Part shown: positions 35,194 to 47,249 of the stretch, one piece after another
Position numbering within the stretch: position 1 is the stretch's first letter
How the letters are laid out: every line of letters starts with the position of its first letter
Assembly: GCA_963920575.1 (NCBI GenBank)
Contig: OY986965.1
Location: 31,428,007-31,492,006, forward strand
Length of the DNA stretch: 64,000 nt
Direction: 5' to 3'
Origin: Narthecium ossifragum
Lineage: Eukaryota > Streptophyta > Magnoliopsida > Dioscoreales > Nartheciaceae
Position numbers and translations under genes: made by a program
The notes under the pieces: generated by a model
Databases searched by the model: none
What the model was told of the DNA's origin: nothing
What the model saw: the letters and a program-made list of their open reading frames with translations, nothing else

Positions 35194-38100
35194 AAGGCTA
35201 GTGTTAACGTTGATTTTTGCACATACGTCTTTCATTTTGTTGTTTGAACATGTGCCTGTTTACAGGCTCTTTCAGCACCTATGATGCTATTAGAACAGAA
35301 TGATGTCTGACTGGCCACAGGTTTTCTTAAGAGTGGTGCAAATGTAATTTTTTTTTTCCAAGGGTTTGGATTTCACGTCTCTGAATTTCATGGATTCCTC
35401 CTTTCTAGAAAGATCCATATCTTCAGCTTTACATCTTTATTAGAGCAGTATAAACAGAAGCCGGTATGGTGGATGTTGTTTCGGGTTATCTACCGTTATT
35501 TCCATGTATTTTAGTCTATTCAAGATGAAGGTCGTTCTAAGTTAGGACCTTAATAAACTCACAAAAGCTTGACAGAGGTTTTAACGGCTTACACGTACAT
35601 GGACTCCGTGAAGCACCAACCATCCTTGGTTTGCACAAACGCATTTACACGTAAACAGAAAGAAAATAGTAAGACGCACTTAAGTACTCCAGTATTCGCA
35701 CGGGGGATTTAAACATGGATTTCTGTTTTAACTATCTGCAAAGGACCAAGTCCAACGGGGGTTCCAGAAAAATTAAATCTGTTTATGGGTTATACTCTTT
35801 GGGCGATGCGGAAGAATCAATGCTCAGTAATGTGTTATAAGTTAGACTCTTTAGGCGCTGTGGAAGAATCGATGCTCTGTAATGTTTGAAGGCACTACTT
35901 CTAGTGTAGAGGAGATCACACGCAACATCAAGTGACAAGTCAGAGAATTGATGGTATTAAATGAACACCGGGCCACCGGCTACAACCATCAAACCAAAGA
36001 TCCAAGTGGGAAGGGCAACGAGTCCAAGTAGATGCTTCAATGGGATCCCAAGGTAATATTGCTGGTCTTGCAGCTATTTGTCGAAATGTGGATGAAGAGA
36101 TGGACCGGGAGGCTTATGGTATTTCTATTGCTAATGCCACCCTTCAAGCTGAGTTTCAAGCTATCCTTTTTGCAATGGAGGAGTGCAAACACAGAGAAAT
36201 CAAGCATCTTCTTATTGAGAGTGATGCCAAATTTGCTTTCAACATGATCAATGGTGTCATGCCACCTAATGATGACGCTATGATCTTGCTACATGACATC
36301 CTTTGGGCTGTTGGGAATTTAAATTTTTTCAGGCTTATGTATATTCCAAGATAAGAGAATATGAAACTAGATGGATTGGCAAATCACGTTAGAGTGGCTA
36401 AGAGAGGCCATCCCCATAAGGGAGCCTCCAGTTGATCCTCTCTTGTAAGACGTTAACTCGCTGTTGGCATTGGCTCAAAGCTTTTCTTCTTCTTCTTCTT
36501 TCTTTTTTCTTTCTCTTTTCTTTTTTCCTCCGGATTAGTTGGGCCCGAGTGGTGATGTAGTTGGGTTTGTAACATAAAGATGTCACATCGTTGGACCTAC
36601 AAAATGCGTGCAGCCAGACACAGACATGCAGATACCATCTGTCAACCACCACAATATACAAGTAAGATTGTAAGACCTGTCCTCCTTACCTCCTATCCGC
36701 GACATCTCCTATGGTCGGGCTTGGTCCGGACCAGTACCAGTTTGTGACTAGGTAACACTTGAAACATACTCCATTTCTTACAAGTAAAACTTATATGAAT
36801 TGAAAGAGAACTGCCTTGTTTTCGGCTCTTGCTATGCTGCAAAAATGACGAATCAACTATTCGTCTTTCTTGTCGCTCCACAGAAACAAACACAGCCGAT
36901 AAACATCATGCTGTCCTCTAGTCAAACAATCAAGAATTGTATAGCATCAACCTAAAAACCCTTGGACATGGGTCGGCTCTGCTCATTGGAGAAATTGATC
37001 TTTGCTCCTACAACCTTACAGCTCATTGCTCAAAGGAAGCCTCTGCTTCTCCAAAACAAATTTGTTAGTTCAAATTCCCATCCTCCTAATCTTCAGGATT
37101 TGCAAACCTTGCACTCATCCACATAGCCTGGAGCAAAAAGGAAAAAAAGACTGGATTTTAAGAGCAAGATGTAAGCACAGCATGTTGAAACACTGTTTTT
37201 GGTATCGAGAAGTAAATATTAGAAAACATAATACATGAATACGATAACAAAAATAATTACCCTTTATTCTTTCCTGTCATACCTCATCCACAGAAACAGT
37301 TTAGTTGGTAAAATTATTGTGCATGCTATCAACTTCTACACTTTCACTGCCCTAGTGGTGGACTCTCCAACATGGCATAACATCATCCTTACTAAATCTT
37401 ACTCATGCAAAAATCAGATTAAAAAAAAACAAAACATTTACCCTGCTGACTTCCAATATTTTGGTCCTTGCAAGTTGATAACTTTCAACTTCATCGAAAG
37501 CATGCCTTCAACTGCCTATAGAAGACTTGGCACACATTAAAGTGTTATTTTGGCCACAACAAAAAGAACCGTCCTTTTCAGAAAAACAGATAGAGGCAGT
37601 GATAATAAAAGAAAACTAGAAAACCTCCTTATAGGCCTCAATACTGAAAATGTTTGTACTAAGTATAGGCAAACGTTCTCTTACATACATGTGAAACTTC
37701 AATCGTGCATTAGACTTGGAAAACTTTAGTCCTATCCTACGAATTCAACAGTCCAATAATTTTTCATTAAATGAGCTTCATATATACTTAGGAAACTGTA
37801 AATGCAGTCATTAAAGAAAAATAGACTGAAACCGCTAGACGCTTAGTCTCCTCTTTGCATGAACCAACATAGTTTCCTGAAATATCTTAATCTAGTTGAA
37901 CCTACCAAGGATCTGAGTTTCGTACACATACTGTGCCAAAAAACTCCTGGCAAAGCAAGTGCCACGACCCAAGAGTATTGTATCCCTATTTGCAGAGGTA
38001 GCTTATCCTGTATGAGATGCTGGCCATCCTTTAACTTCGAAATCTATAGATCCATGTCCATTGCTATGACAGACTGGCATAACAATGATGACTCCTTGCC

Positions 38101-39506
38101 CTCAAATACCATGAGAGAAAGAGGAGCGAAGGCGAGGTGAGGAGATAGGGCCAGCTTCCGAACAATGGATACGTTTTCTAAATTAAGTGCTTTTAGCAAA
38201 TAACAAGGATTCCTTTGCCGGCTGGCAACCTTGGTGCCAGCCGACAAATCTCGAGCCGGTGGCTTAGCAGCTCCGGCTTTGGGTCTGGCTCAATGGATTT
38301 CGTAGGTGAGCCGATCGGGACCAGTAATCGGTGCCGGTCGATACATGGTGTTGCCGGTCAGCAACGAGTTAGAGCCGATTGGAAAGAAGAGGCGAAGAGA
38401 GGAAGAGAAGAGGGGAGGATCCAGAGAAAATAAAAGGGGAAAAATGAAGAAAAGAATGAGGAGAAAGGAGAAAGGAGAGGAAGATGAGGGTTAAAGAAGA
38501 GAAGGGGAAGGAGAGAAAGAGGAGAGGAAAAAAAAAGGAGAGAAAGAGGGAGAAAGAGGAAGGAAGAAGGCCGACAACGTACTCGGGAGTTGGGATCGAT
38601 CGTCAGAGGTGGTGGCGAGAAAAGGGAGCATCGGGAGCTTAGGGTTCAATAGGCAGCGGGTCCTATATATTAGATACAACAAGTTTCGGGTCAAAACCCG
38701 TTACTTAGACCTTTTATATCGAGTCTCTCTCTCCTTTCTCTCTATCCCCCGCCCTCCTCTCTCTGGCGATTGCCCCCGAAGCCCCTGATACGGGTGTTCC
38801 TCTCACCTCCGTCAGAATCAGCCCTCGTCTCCGCCGGAACAGTCGCCTAAGCCCACCGCCGACTTTTTATTATTATTTTCCTCACTTTTATTTTCTTCTT
38901 CTCTCCATTGTGCCGCCGGCACTGCCGGTGCCGGCGGCAAGTCTCGAGCCGGCATGGCTTGTGCCTCTGGCACGGTAATCCCTGGCAGATAGTATATCTC
39001 AGATACCATATATGCTAAAATTCAAGTGTTTAAAGCACCACTAGAGTGTCTTGGGCAGGTTTTGGCAAAGCCCACCTGATACTCTAGCATCATGAGATGT
39101 GTTTCAAGGCAGATACATTTCGGCAAGAAATATTACAGGTGACACACACAATGCCACCCGAAACTAAATATCTTGCAAACCACCAACCAGATCTCAGCAG
39201 AAAGAACAAACAGCAGAAGCAGACCATGAAATGGCTAGGCCATGAATCTAGCTAGTTGTAACAAAGTAAACAAAAGAAAAAAAAACTCTGAGAAGGAAAA
39301 CTGAGTCTAGAATTGGAACGAGAAAAAAATGAACAACATAACCTAACAGCCATGCAACTAGAATTGAATAAAATTACCTAAACCGACAATGACCTCTATT
39401 TAGAATTGCTGAATCCAGCTCTTGATCCTAGAATACTACACTCTGGTCCTCCACACACTGCACACAAAACATTGTACAAATATTCAGAGAATTAGCATAC
39501 GAATAG
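35194..39506. other. Intergenic, 4.3 kb, repeat-derived
   Basis: Contains the RNase H relic at 36007-36442, a CTT/CTTT pyrimidine stretch (36482-36530) and a purine-rich block (38390-38560). It also holds two GCCGGC-rich patches containing TCTCGAGCCGG in the same orientation (about 38217-38265 and 38905-38965). No conserved protein motif was found elsewhere. Confidence 0.5.
36007..36442 (+). pseudogene. RNase H (RVT_3-type) relic of a LINE-like retroelement
   Basis: One frame reads VQVDASMGSQGNIAGLAAIC, then ATLQAEFQAILFAMEECK, LLIESDAKFAFNMI and finally ENMKLDGLANHVR. These match the plant 'reverse transcriptase-like' RNase H fold: first Asp with A/S, then Glu in AEF, then ESDA, then N-DxLA. 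A single in-frame TAA at 36352-36354 interrupts it just before ENMKLD. No reverse transcriptase is seen upstream, so it is an isolated 3' fragment. It could also be a host-type RNase H-like protein of this family. Confidence 0.75.
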
Positions 39507-42500
39507 CTACCATGTGCTGCTATACACGCTAAAAGGAATGGTATCACCTAGTTCACCTGATTGCTCTGTTGAACTTGTGTTAGAAACAACTTCTTTCTTG
39601 AATGCCTCATCCGGTGCAGGAACAATGGAATCCTGAATAAAGCCATTATCCTTTCCATGAGAAAGCTTGTTCACATCTCCATCCACAGCTATAGGGTGAG
39701 ATGCTATAATCGACGTATAGTTGCCTAGGGTTTCAGGCAGCAAAAAAACCAATCAGGCACATGACATGGTGTCATCATTGCAAGAGCTTAGATCCACAGC
39801 ACTGGATCAAAATGCTAAACACCAAGGCTAGACTATTGAACCAAGTTCACGATATTGGTTACTGTGGTCCATGAGAATGTAAAAAATCAAGTGTATTCAA
39901 TGAGCCATTAAAAAAGTTATGGGATACCCTCAATTAGTTTGCACAGAGGATTTTAGAATATAAGGATGAGAAAATTGTAAGGAAAAATTTTATATGATGC
40001 TCAGAAAGACATTGAAGATGAGACCTGTTACTCTAATGAGATATGTCATTTGCCTTCCCCTCTGTAAATTATTATGATTATGATTTAAGCATGTCAATAT
40101 GAGGTCTAACAGTAAGGAGGCTTGATTGGGACCTACTATACACATTGTACATGCATTGTCAGTTGTTGGAGGCTGATTTCCTACTTCTGTTTTCTTCATA
40201 GGTTTTAGTTTCTTTATTAGGATGCAGGTCCTTGATAGCTGCTCTAAAGTTGAGGCAAATGAATTTTCTTTACCCCAAGTTGAATCCGCCTCCTAGCAGT
40301 TGTGCTTATAACCAATCAAATTCAAGTTCATTCCAAGTTTTCCAAAAGGAGAATGTGGTTAAATTGACCCAAAAAATGTAGACACTGTTAGTCCTTATAT
40401 TGTTTTGATGATGCCAATATATGTTTGATGATAAAACATTGGTTTAATATTTATATCTCTTAATTTGGAAATCATTAAGTTCAATATTTATATGATTTTG
40501 TACTCGCGATCGATGCGACGATTGAGGCACGGATCGACCGTGGAGTCTGGCGGTCGATGGACGGATCGACCATGGAGGTTAAAGTTGCGACGGTCGATGG
40601 GACGGTCGATCACAACGTATGTGACTTGTTGTATTGAAGCGACGGTCAAACAAGACATCGACCAAGGGAAGTGTTTTTCCTCATAATGCCTCACGGACGA
40701 TGTGACGATCGATGTCATGGTCGACCGTGAAGCTTGAAGATCGATGCGTGGATCGACCGCAGCTCAAGAAGAACGCGACGGACAATGTGACGGACGACAC
40801 GATGGTCAACCACCAGTCAATAAACTAGACGTTAAAGAGCCGTTGCAGAAACAGAAAATAGTCGTTGCAAAACAGAAAATAGCCGTTGGAAGGCTATTTG
40901 AATGGCTTTGAAGCTCGGCTATAAAAGAGAAGATGCAGGAAACTTGTCAAGGACTTAGGGAAAGCTAAGAGATTATTGTAATAATATTTTAGCAAGTTTA
41001 TTATTTTTATTTGTGAGTTAAATCTTTGTAAAATGAGAGATATCCAAGAGGGAGCTTGGAGAGATTGTAAGGTTGCCAAGCACCCGTAAGTTTGATGGAT
41101 AGGTTTCCAAGCACCCGGAAGTTTGGTGGAAAGCTTGTAAAGGTTTTACAAGTAGTGGAAGCTCAAGAAGGGCCTTGAGTGAAGTAGACGTCGGCAAGTT
41201 TTGCCGAATCACTATAAAAATCTCCTTATAAAGGTTTTACAAGTAGTGGAAGCTCAAGAAGGGCCTTGAGTGAAGTAGACGTCGGCAAGTTTTGCCGAAT
41301 CACTATAAAAATCTGATGCAATCCCTTAACTCTCATATCTTATCCTTCATATTACTTGTTTATTTATTATTCATATCATTTACAAGCATACGGTTTTATT
41401 AGACTCATCCTCTCTAGGTTTCCATAATTGATTTTCTTTTATAAGGCCTAAGGCCAACCCTCTCTTGGACCTTCAGACACATGTGGCATATGCAACTTCA
41501 AAGATAGAGTAAGCAAGCATGGAGAAAGGTTCTAACTGGCATCTTCCATGACAGCCCTTCCAACCATAATGTGTAATGATAGGCTAAAGATCTTTAAGAA
41601 AATGCGTGATCCTGATGACATATAAACTGAAGCATACTGGCTAGATTGCGAAGAGAATTTTCAGCAGCTTGTACTTCAGCATCCTTCCTTGTCTTGCCCA
41701 CTCCAATTCCTATCTTCTCAGTACTAAACAAAACCTAAAAAAACCAGTTGGAAGAGGTTATTGTCAAATGGTAGGAGCCATTTTTCCTTGAAGATTAAAA
41801 TCGAGTTTAAGCAAAAACATGAATTAGCCCAAATATTAATGACATTATTTTTCTCTCAAAAGATATGAGGACTATTTTTCTCCAAAGAAAAGAGAGTTTA
41901 GCGGAATTCAGAAGTACAACAGTCAAATGAACATTACTGACCTCCACCAAAAACTGCAAATCCTTACTGCTTCTTAGTACTGATCTGAACTCAATCTAAA
42001 GAACGACAGAAAGGTGAAGGCAGCTCACAAATTAAAAAACACACTGGTAACTTCAAACGCTCAGTCGATAAAAAGTACCTTAGCATCACACCTCCGACCA
42101 ATTTCTTGCAGTACTGCAATATATATCGATGAATGCGGTAACATCAAAGATCCTGATTTGACATGGAGATCTTTGTTGTGGATGGATTCCCCATTTACGG
42201 ATTGTTCCAAATCTTCACCAAATAAAAGTCAGTAGCAATAAAGATGTAATCATTCTCAGGCAAAGAAGGCCTCAGAAAAATAAATGCACCTTGGGAGTAT
42301 AATAGGACTAATTTGGAGCCACTAATATAAACATAGACAATGACTATAATAAAAGGTGCCCTTATACGGCAAGCTATGCCGATAAAGAATTTTAAATTAT
42401 GTTCACATTGCACTATTTCCCTCACCACTAGGAGTAATTAACAAGCTAACCGTAAGAAACAAGGTAAGAAAAACAATCTCGATAAAAAGAAAAGGGCATG

Positions 42501-45500
42501 CAACCGACATGCCACGAGCACATGATGTCTCCATTTTATCTTGTGAAAGACACAAATCAAGTGGGAGAAGTCATAGAAACCAAGCTTACTTATGAGCCTT
42601 TTCACAAGGAGCTCCTTGACAGTTAAACTTGGCAAAGAAAAGAAAATTTCAAAAATGAAGCCATAAATCAGAATGCCGAAAATGTACTTTCAGTTCCCAA
42701 AAAATATGGCACAAATATCACCTAAGCTAAAAGGTCTGACAGAAAATCAAGAACTCAAGAATATTTCAATTATGACTGAGCCTCTTATGCAAATAGCAGA
42801 TGGAGCACGCAAAACAAAAGACTTGCTTAAAGGGACAGAAACTAGCAAAACTCAAGTAGGAATAACCTGACTGCAACCTATCATTAAGAGCGCTGATGCT
42901 TATTGTTCCTTTCATTGTACATGTCCATGGTGGACCACAAAAAGAAAAAGGCCCATACATAAAGCAAAAATGCAGTTTACGAATTCATGGAAGGATTTAC
43001 TTTAGCCTAATTCTTCCACCTACGTACTTCAAAAACAAACAGAAGGCACAGCATTATACAAGTAAAATAAAGAGGCAAAAGCAACAGAAACAGGAATTTT
43101 TTAAAGTTCACTATGGTAAAAGATGCCAATTAAAGTACCTGAGAATGAAGACTGAGTTGATTGCTGTTGATGTTTTATTGGTCGTTCTTCGCCAATATAT
43201 TCCTGCAAATCTGTGCCCAGATCAGAGCCATTTCATTTACTAACCAAAATGGCATAAATGTGCCCACACTTTTGCCATATTCAAGAGCACATGCAAACAC
43301 ACAGAGCCAAGCTTGCCTGCTCAGACTCATAGGGCGCAGACATAATCATTCATTGGCTAGATATCCACCTTTAGAATTGAAATGTTACAGAAAAGAAATT
43401 GGCATCTATATATTGAAGACAAAAGGTAGGCTACATAGTGTCTATATATCAGGAACATAAAACTCACAGGTCGATTCAACCTCCTTTCAACATCTACATT
43501 GTTTGTGCCCTCACGTATGGTGACATCTTTAGTGTCATTTTGTACAGCAGCAGTATCCTGAAAAGTCACATCTATATAAACCAACAATACAAAAGGTAAA
43601 ACTGATTATACATCTGAAGTCAAGTCAAAAAAAGAATGTGTACCTCTGAAATCAAGTAATTGCTCACATCAGGAGAAAAAGGCAAATCCGATATCTCGTT
43701 TTCATAACACAGTTCAAATATACATCGCAAAAGGTTCTCATCAAATGTTCTGCTAAACAGCACATGGTTAGTATATGTACCAAGATTGTGTTGACAGCAC
43801 ATCTTTTTTGTATAACGCAGAATTCTGCATGCACAATAAAACAGGATGACACACCTGAAAAAACCACCTCGGACATTGCAAGCAACATTTCTTGCGACAC
43901 ACAGTACAGGAACAGCATTGGTCATCTGTAACCATACAAAAGATGTCAGACATTCGAATGTATTTTACGAGAGAGTAAAACAATAGACAGAGATTCATGA
44001 TTAATGAAAGTACAAGCGCACCTCAGCCTGAGGGGCATAATATGGCGTAAAGGGAGGCACAACATGAACATGAGGCTGATCCTTATCATCCCACACATTC
44101 TGTCGATCATCAATCACCATAGCCATCTTTGGGTGGCAAATGCCATCTTTGAATACATGTAGCAAGGACTTCCTAGAACCTGTAAGGTACAAAAGCAGCT
44201 GCATAAATAAGTAGGCTAACTAAAACTACTAACATGTATAAGCAGAACATGAAGTAAGAAAACTGCATGATATGTTATTTAAAAAAAGGTGCCCTACAAC
44301 ATGCTAGAAATAGAATAAGAACAGCATGATCTTGCATAAGATTAGTGAAAATAGAAACAACCTTCATCAGATGTGCACCACATAAATAGGTCACTAAATC
44401 TCAAAAAAGAATGTGCCATGGTTTATGGTGAGAATGCCAAGTAAATATCCTTGCCTGATTTTACACAGACAACCCGATCCAAGAGTTGCTCTGCACTGAT
44501 CAGGTAAGCTTCAGGATCAAGGAGCCTCCACATCTCCAAAGCATAGTCTCTTTCTGCCATTGTGCAAACAAAAACTTCAAACCTTTTGCGCCCTTTAGCA
44601 GTCAAGTAGCTTCTCAGGTCCTCCCAAGCAGGGCGTAGCTTTACAAGCACACTAGTATCACGGATCTGCAGAAGAGAAAAGGCCTAATTATTCGTGCATG
44701 TTTCACAGGTTACCCTGGCAAAAAAAGATTAGAACTATTGCTGATATAAAAGAGTAAAGAGTCAAAAGTGGGTTAGTCACTGAGGCTACTATTGTTTTAC
44801 GAGCATTTCAAAACATTAGAATGAAAACATCCTCAGATATTATCCACTATGAAAAGAATTTAAGACCATCACATATGAGCAAAAGGGGCCGGCTAAACAC
44901 CAAACTATTGCAATAATATGCTTCACGGGAGAGACATATTAGTGGGCATGAGAGAAGCCACATAGAGCCCAGGGGGAACTTGCCCCCCACTGAACTCACG
45001 TAATTGCCTTGCGGAGTAATAACCCTCCACTTAATGATTGGCTCCATCCTCTCTTCTCTACCGAAGTGCCCCCCCCCCCCCCCCCCCCACCCCCACCTCT
45101 TGACTCTCTCTCTATGTCGTCCCCTCAAAATTTATCTCTAATTACAAATTATTTGTCTTTTAATTAGTCTCTAATTGGTACATGGTTCCATTTCTCTCTC
45201 TTCTCTTGGGAGGTGCTGGTTGCCTCTTTAATTGGTTCCTAATTGGATTGTGGGCCCATCTCTCTCTATTAAAAGGTGTGTAATCAAGCCATGGCCGATC
45301 GTGCATAGCTAAACTTGCATTCAAATTAAACTCGAGTCTAACATTAATGATCAAGCTCTGCTTGATTTATTTGAAATCAAGCTTAACTTCGAGCTTATTT
45401 CAAATCGAACCAAGCTCGAGTCTCAATGACCCAACGAGCAGCGTGACACTTGGTTTGTCAATCTTAGCGGGACAGCTTAATAAGCTTAGCAAGCTGTTCA

Positions 45501-47249
45501 ATTCAAATCAGGCTTAAAATCTAGCGATATTTAAACTAGATCTGTCAAATTTGTTTGATTTATTTAACGATCATCTTCCCCCATTGAATACATATTTTAT
45601 ACCCAAAATATGATTTTTGCCTAAATTACAAAAAAACTGCAAACTAATAGAGTAATCGAGTCTTAACGAGCCGCGCCTGATCGAACTTATTACTGTTCAA
45701 GCTTGTTCAATTCTGAGGCAAACAAGATTAATCAAGCTCATCTTGTCTATATGCGAGACAAGCTTGATCGAGCATATTATCAAGTCGAGCTCATTCTTTT
45801 TGACAGTTACTCTTGCTTTCACTCTGCCCCTCCTGAACCAAATTCCTAGCTCCGGTCTTGTTAGTGGGAGAAATAGGTGGTTAAGGTGTCTGTTGACCTC
45901 ATAAGGAAAGCAAATGAGGAGGATGAGTTGCAAGAAATACCGAAAACTAAGACATCCCTCCCGACAGTAGGGTGATGCAAGGTTTCAAGCCAACTTCTTA
46001 AAATAATCACGTTATTCCTAAAGAGAATATAGTTATTACAATTCAGAAAGGAAATAATGCATACATATTATGTGAATATAGAACAACTACCCACTTTAGA
46101 TGAGCAAGATGAGGGCAATGAAAGACCATAAAAAATGAAGAACAATAGGCCTTTATTCTTGTGCTCAGATACAAACACAAAATCCTTTTTCATTAAGTAA
46201 TAACAACTTAACGGGGAGTTGGTTATATGCAGATAGCATGTCCATCTATATGGCAAAACAAACTAGGATTGGCAAGGAAAATCAGTATTGGTATACTTGC
46301 AATCAAAATTTTAATACAAGACAAACATTGAGATGTTGAAGCCACATATATCAACTTGAAATAATGACAAAGGATAACAAATTGCAAGGCTAACCTCCGG
46401 ATTAATTCGAGTCAAAACAATGTTCCTTTCTTGCAGTCTTATGATAGGCCGCAGGATAGGCTGCTGACTACCGGGCAGTGGTGGAACTTCCTCGTTCTGA
46501 ACAGAAACCAACTTCCCATTGTCCATGACACTATCGCTCTCTATGTACTGCTTCAACAATTCTCTATCCTCCAAATACCTCTTGAGCTCTGCAGACATCC
46601 CGGAAATCCTCACGGAATCATTCTCGGCATCTATCCTGTGGGAGAGGGCCTCGATTCTGTCCTCAAAGGACTTCATGGTGTTGGCGACGATGAGGGTCTC
46701 ATCAAGATCGAACACAATGGCGAGGCATCGTAGATTAAGCATTCTCAGGCAAGAGTTGTACAGACCAGCCCTGAGTGAACAGCACCAAAAGGACGGGACC
46801 TTCTCGACCTTGCTCGGCATTGGGATCAAATGGAGTTCTTCGTCACCAATCAGCACAACCGCACTCTATTTTCAACAAAGAGTTAAGGCCTAGCAGTTAT
46901 CTTCAAGAACACAAGGGACTTGTTGATTGAGAGGGGAAGGAAGGTGAGAGGGGGTGGGCACCTTTAACTCGTGATAGCAAGAGAGGTAGAGTTGAGCGAG
47001 AGGGGACGCGGACTCCTCGGTGACGTTGTTCTTGGCCTGGAGTCTGCATCGAAGGGAGAAGGGGGCGACCACGTGAAAGACGGAGAGGGCAGGGCATCTC
47101 TCGCTGCGTGGGGAGAGGTGGTCGATGCGTATCTCGTTGTTGGGGAATTGGAGCTGGGGGCTCTGGTTCTTGACAGGGAATACCTCGGCTTCTCCGAGGC
47201 AGGAGTCACCATGGTAGACCACCGACTTGATCCCCGATGCGCGACTCAT
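39507..47249 (-). CDS. CPL: RNA polymerase II CTD phosphatase-like (CPL1/CPL2 type), 653 aa, 12 exons
   Basis: FCP1-family Ser phosphatase that dephosphorylates the RNA polymerase II CTD in the nucleus; Arabidopsis CPL1 represses stress genes. Exons, minus strand: 47249-46962, 46865-46395, 44665-44455, 44179-44022, 43925-43855, 43749-43644, 43557-43468, 43202-43139, 42212-42079, 41995-41942, 41734-41638, 39724-39507; phases agree throughout. A TAG directly precedes the ATG at 47249. The catalytic motif DLDET is at residues 149-153. [36 protein letters not shown] and [15 protein letters not shown] follow. Exons 9-11 encode one dsRNA-binding domain ([11 protein letters not shown] to [10 protein letters not shown]). 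CPL1 has two such domains and about 950 residues; here the linker is short and the second domain is not found, closer to CPL2 (about 770). Intron 3 uses a GC donor. The last exon and the stop are the least certain part; a further 3' exon is possible. Confidence 0.85.
40386..41475. mobile_element. Solo LTR, Copia (Sirevirus-like), 1090 bp, in the last CPL intron
   Basis: Starts TGTTAGTCCTTATATTG and ends CTTGGACCTTCA, that is TG...CA. It is flanked by GACAC at 40381-40385 and 41476-41480, a perfect 5-bp target duplication. The opening 'TGTTAG...TTGTTTTGATGATGCC' and the 'AGTGAAGTAGACGTCGGCAAG...CACTATAAAAATC' region near the 3' end are typical of plant Copia LTRs (general knowledge). It contains many GGTCGAT/ATCGACC palindromes (40505-40810) and a 91-bp tandem duplication (41138-41314). 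No internal coding region, hence solo. Confidence 0.9.
41138..41314. repeat. 91-bp tandem duplication inside the solo LTR
   Basis: Unit 41138-41228 is repeated from 41229 to about 41314 with essentially no differences over 86 bases. It contains aaggttttacaagtagtgg and gtcggcaagttttgccgaat. Confidence 0.9.
45069..45088. repeat. C20 homopolymer in CPL intron 2
   Basis: Twenty consecutive C on the plus strand, so G20 in the CPL transcript, followed by further C runs. Homopolymers this long are error-prone, so the exact length is doubtful. Confidence 0.9.
45340..45800. repeat. Degenerate AGCTCGAGC / CAAGCTT-rich repeat in CPL intron 2
   Basis: Many copies of caagctt, gagctt, tcgagct and aagctcgag words in both orientations, as in old plant hAT MITEs with AGCTCGAGC-rich ends. 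No boundaries or target duplication were resolved. Confidence 0.35.

Noticed and set aside
38217..38990. GCCGGC-rich patches as terminal repeats of one element
   Set aside because: The two patches are in direct orientation for the shared TCTCGAGCCGG word and no target duplication was found.
42380..43100. Possible linker exons of CPL between exons 8 and 9
   Set aside because: Candidate frames (for example one reading [14 protein letters not shown]) lack family similarity and paired splice sites; left open rather than annotated.
45340..45800. A bounded MITE in CPL intron 2
   Set aside because: Only scattered AGCTCGAGC words; no ends or duplication could be fixed, so it is listed as a degenerate repeat only.
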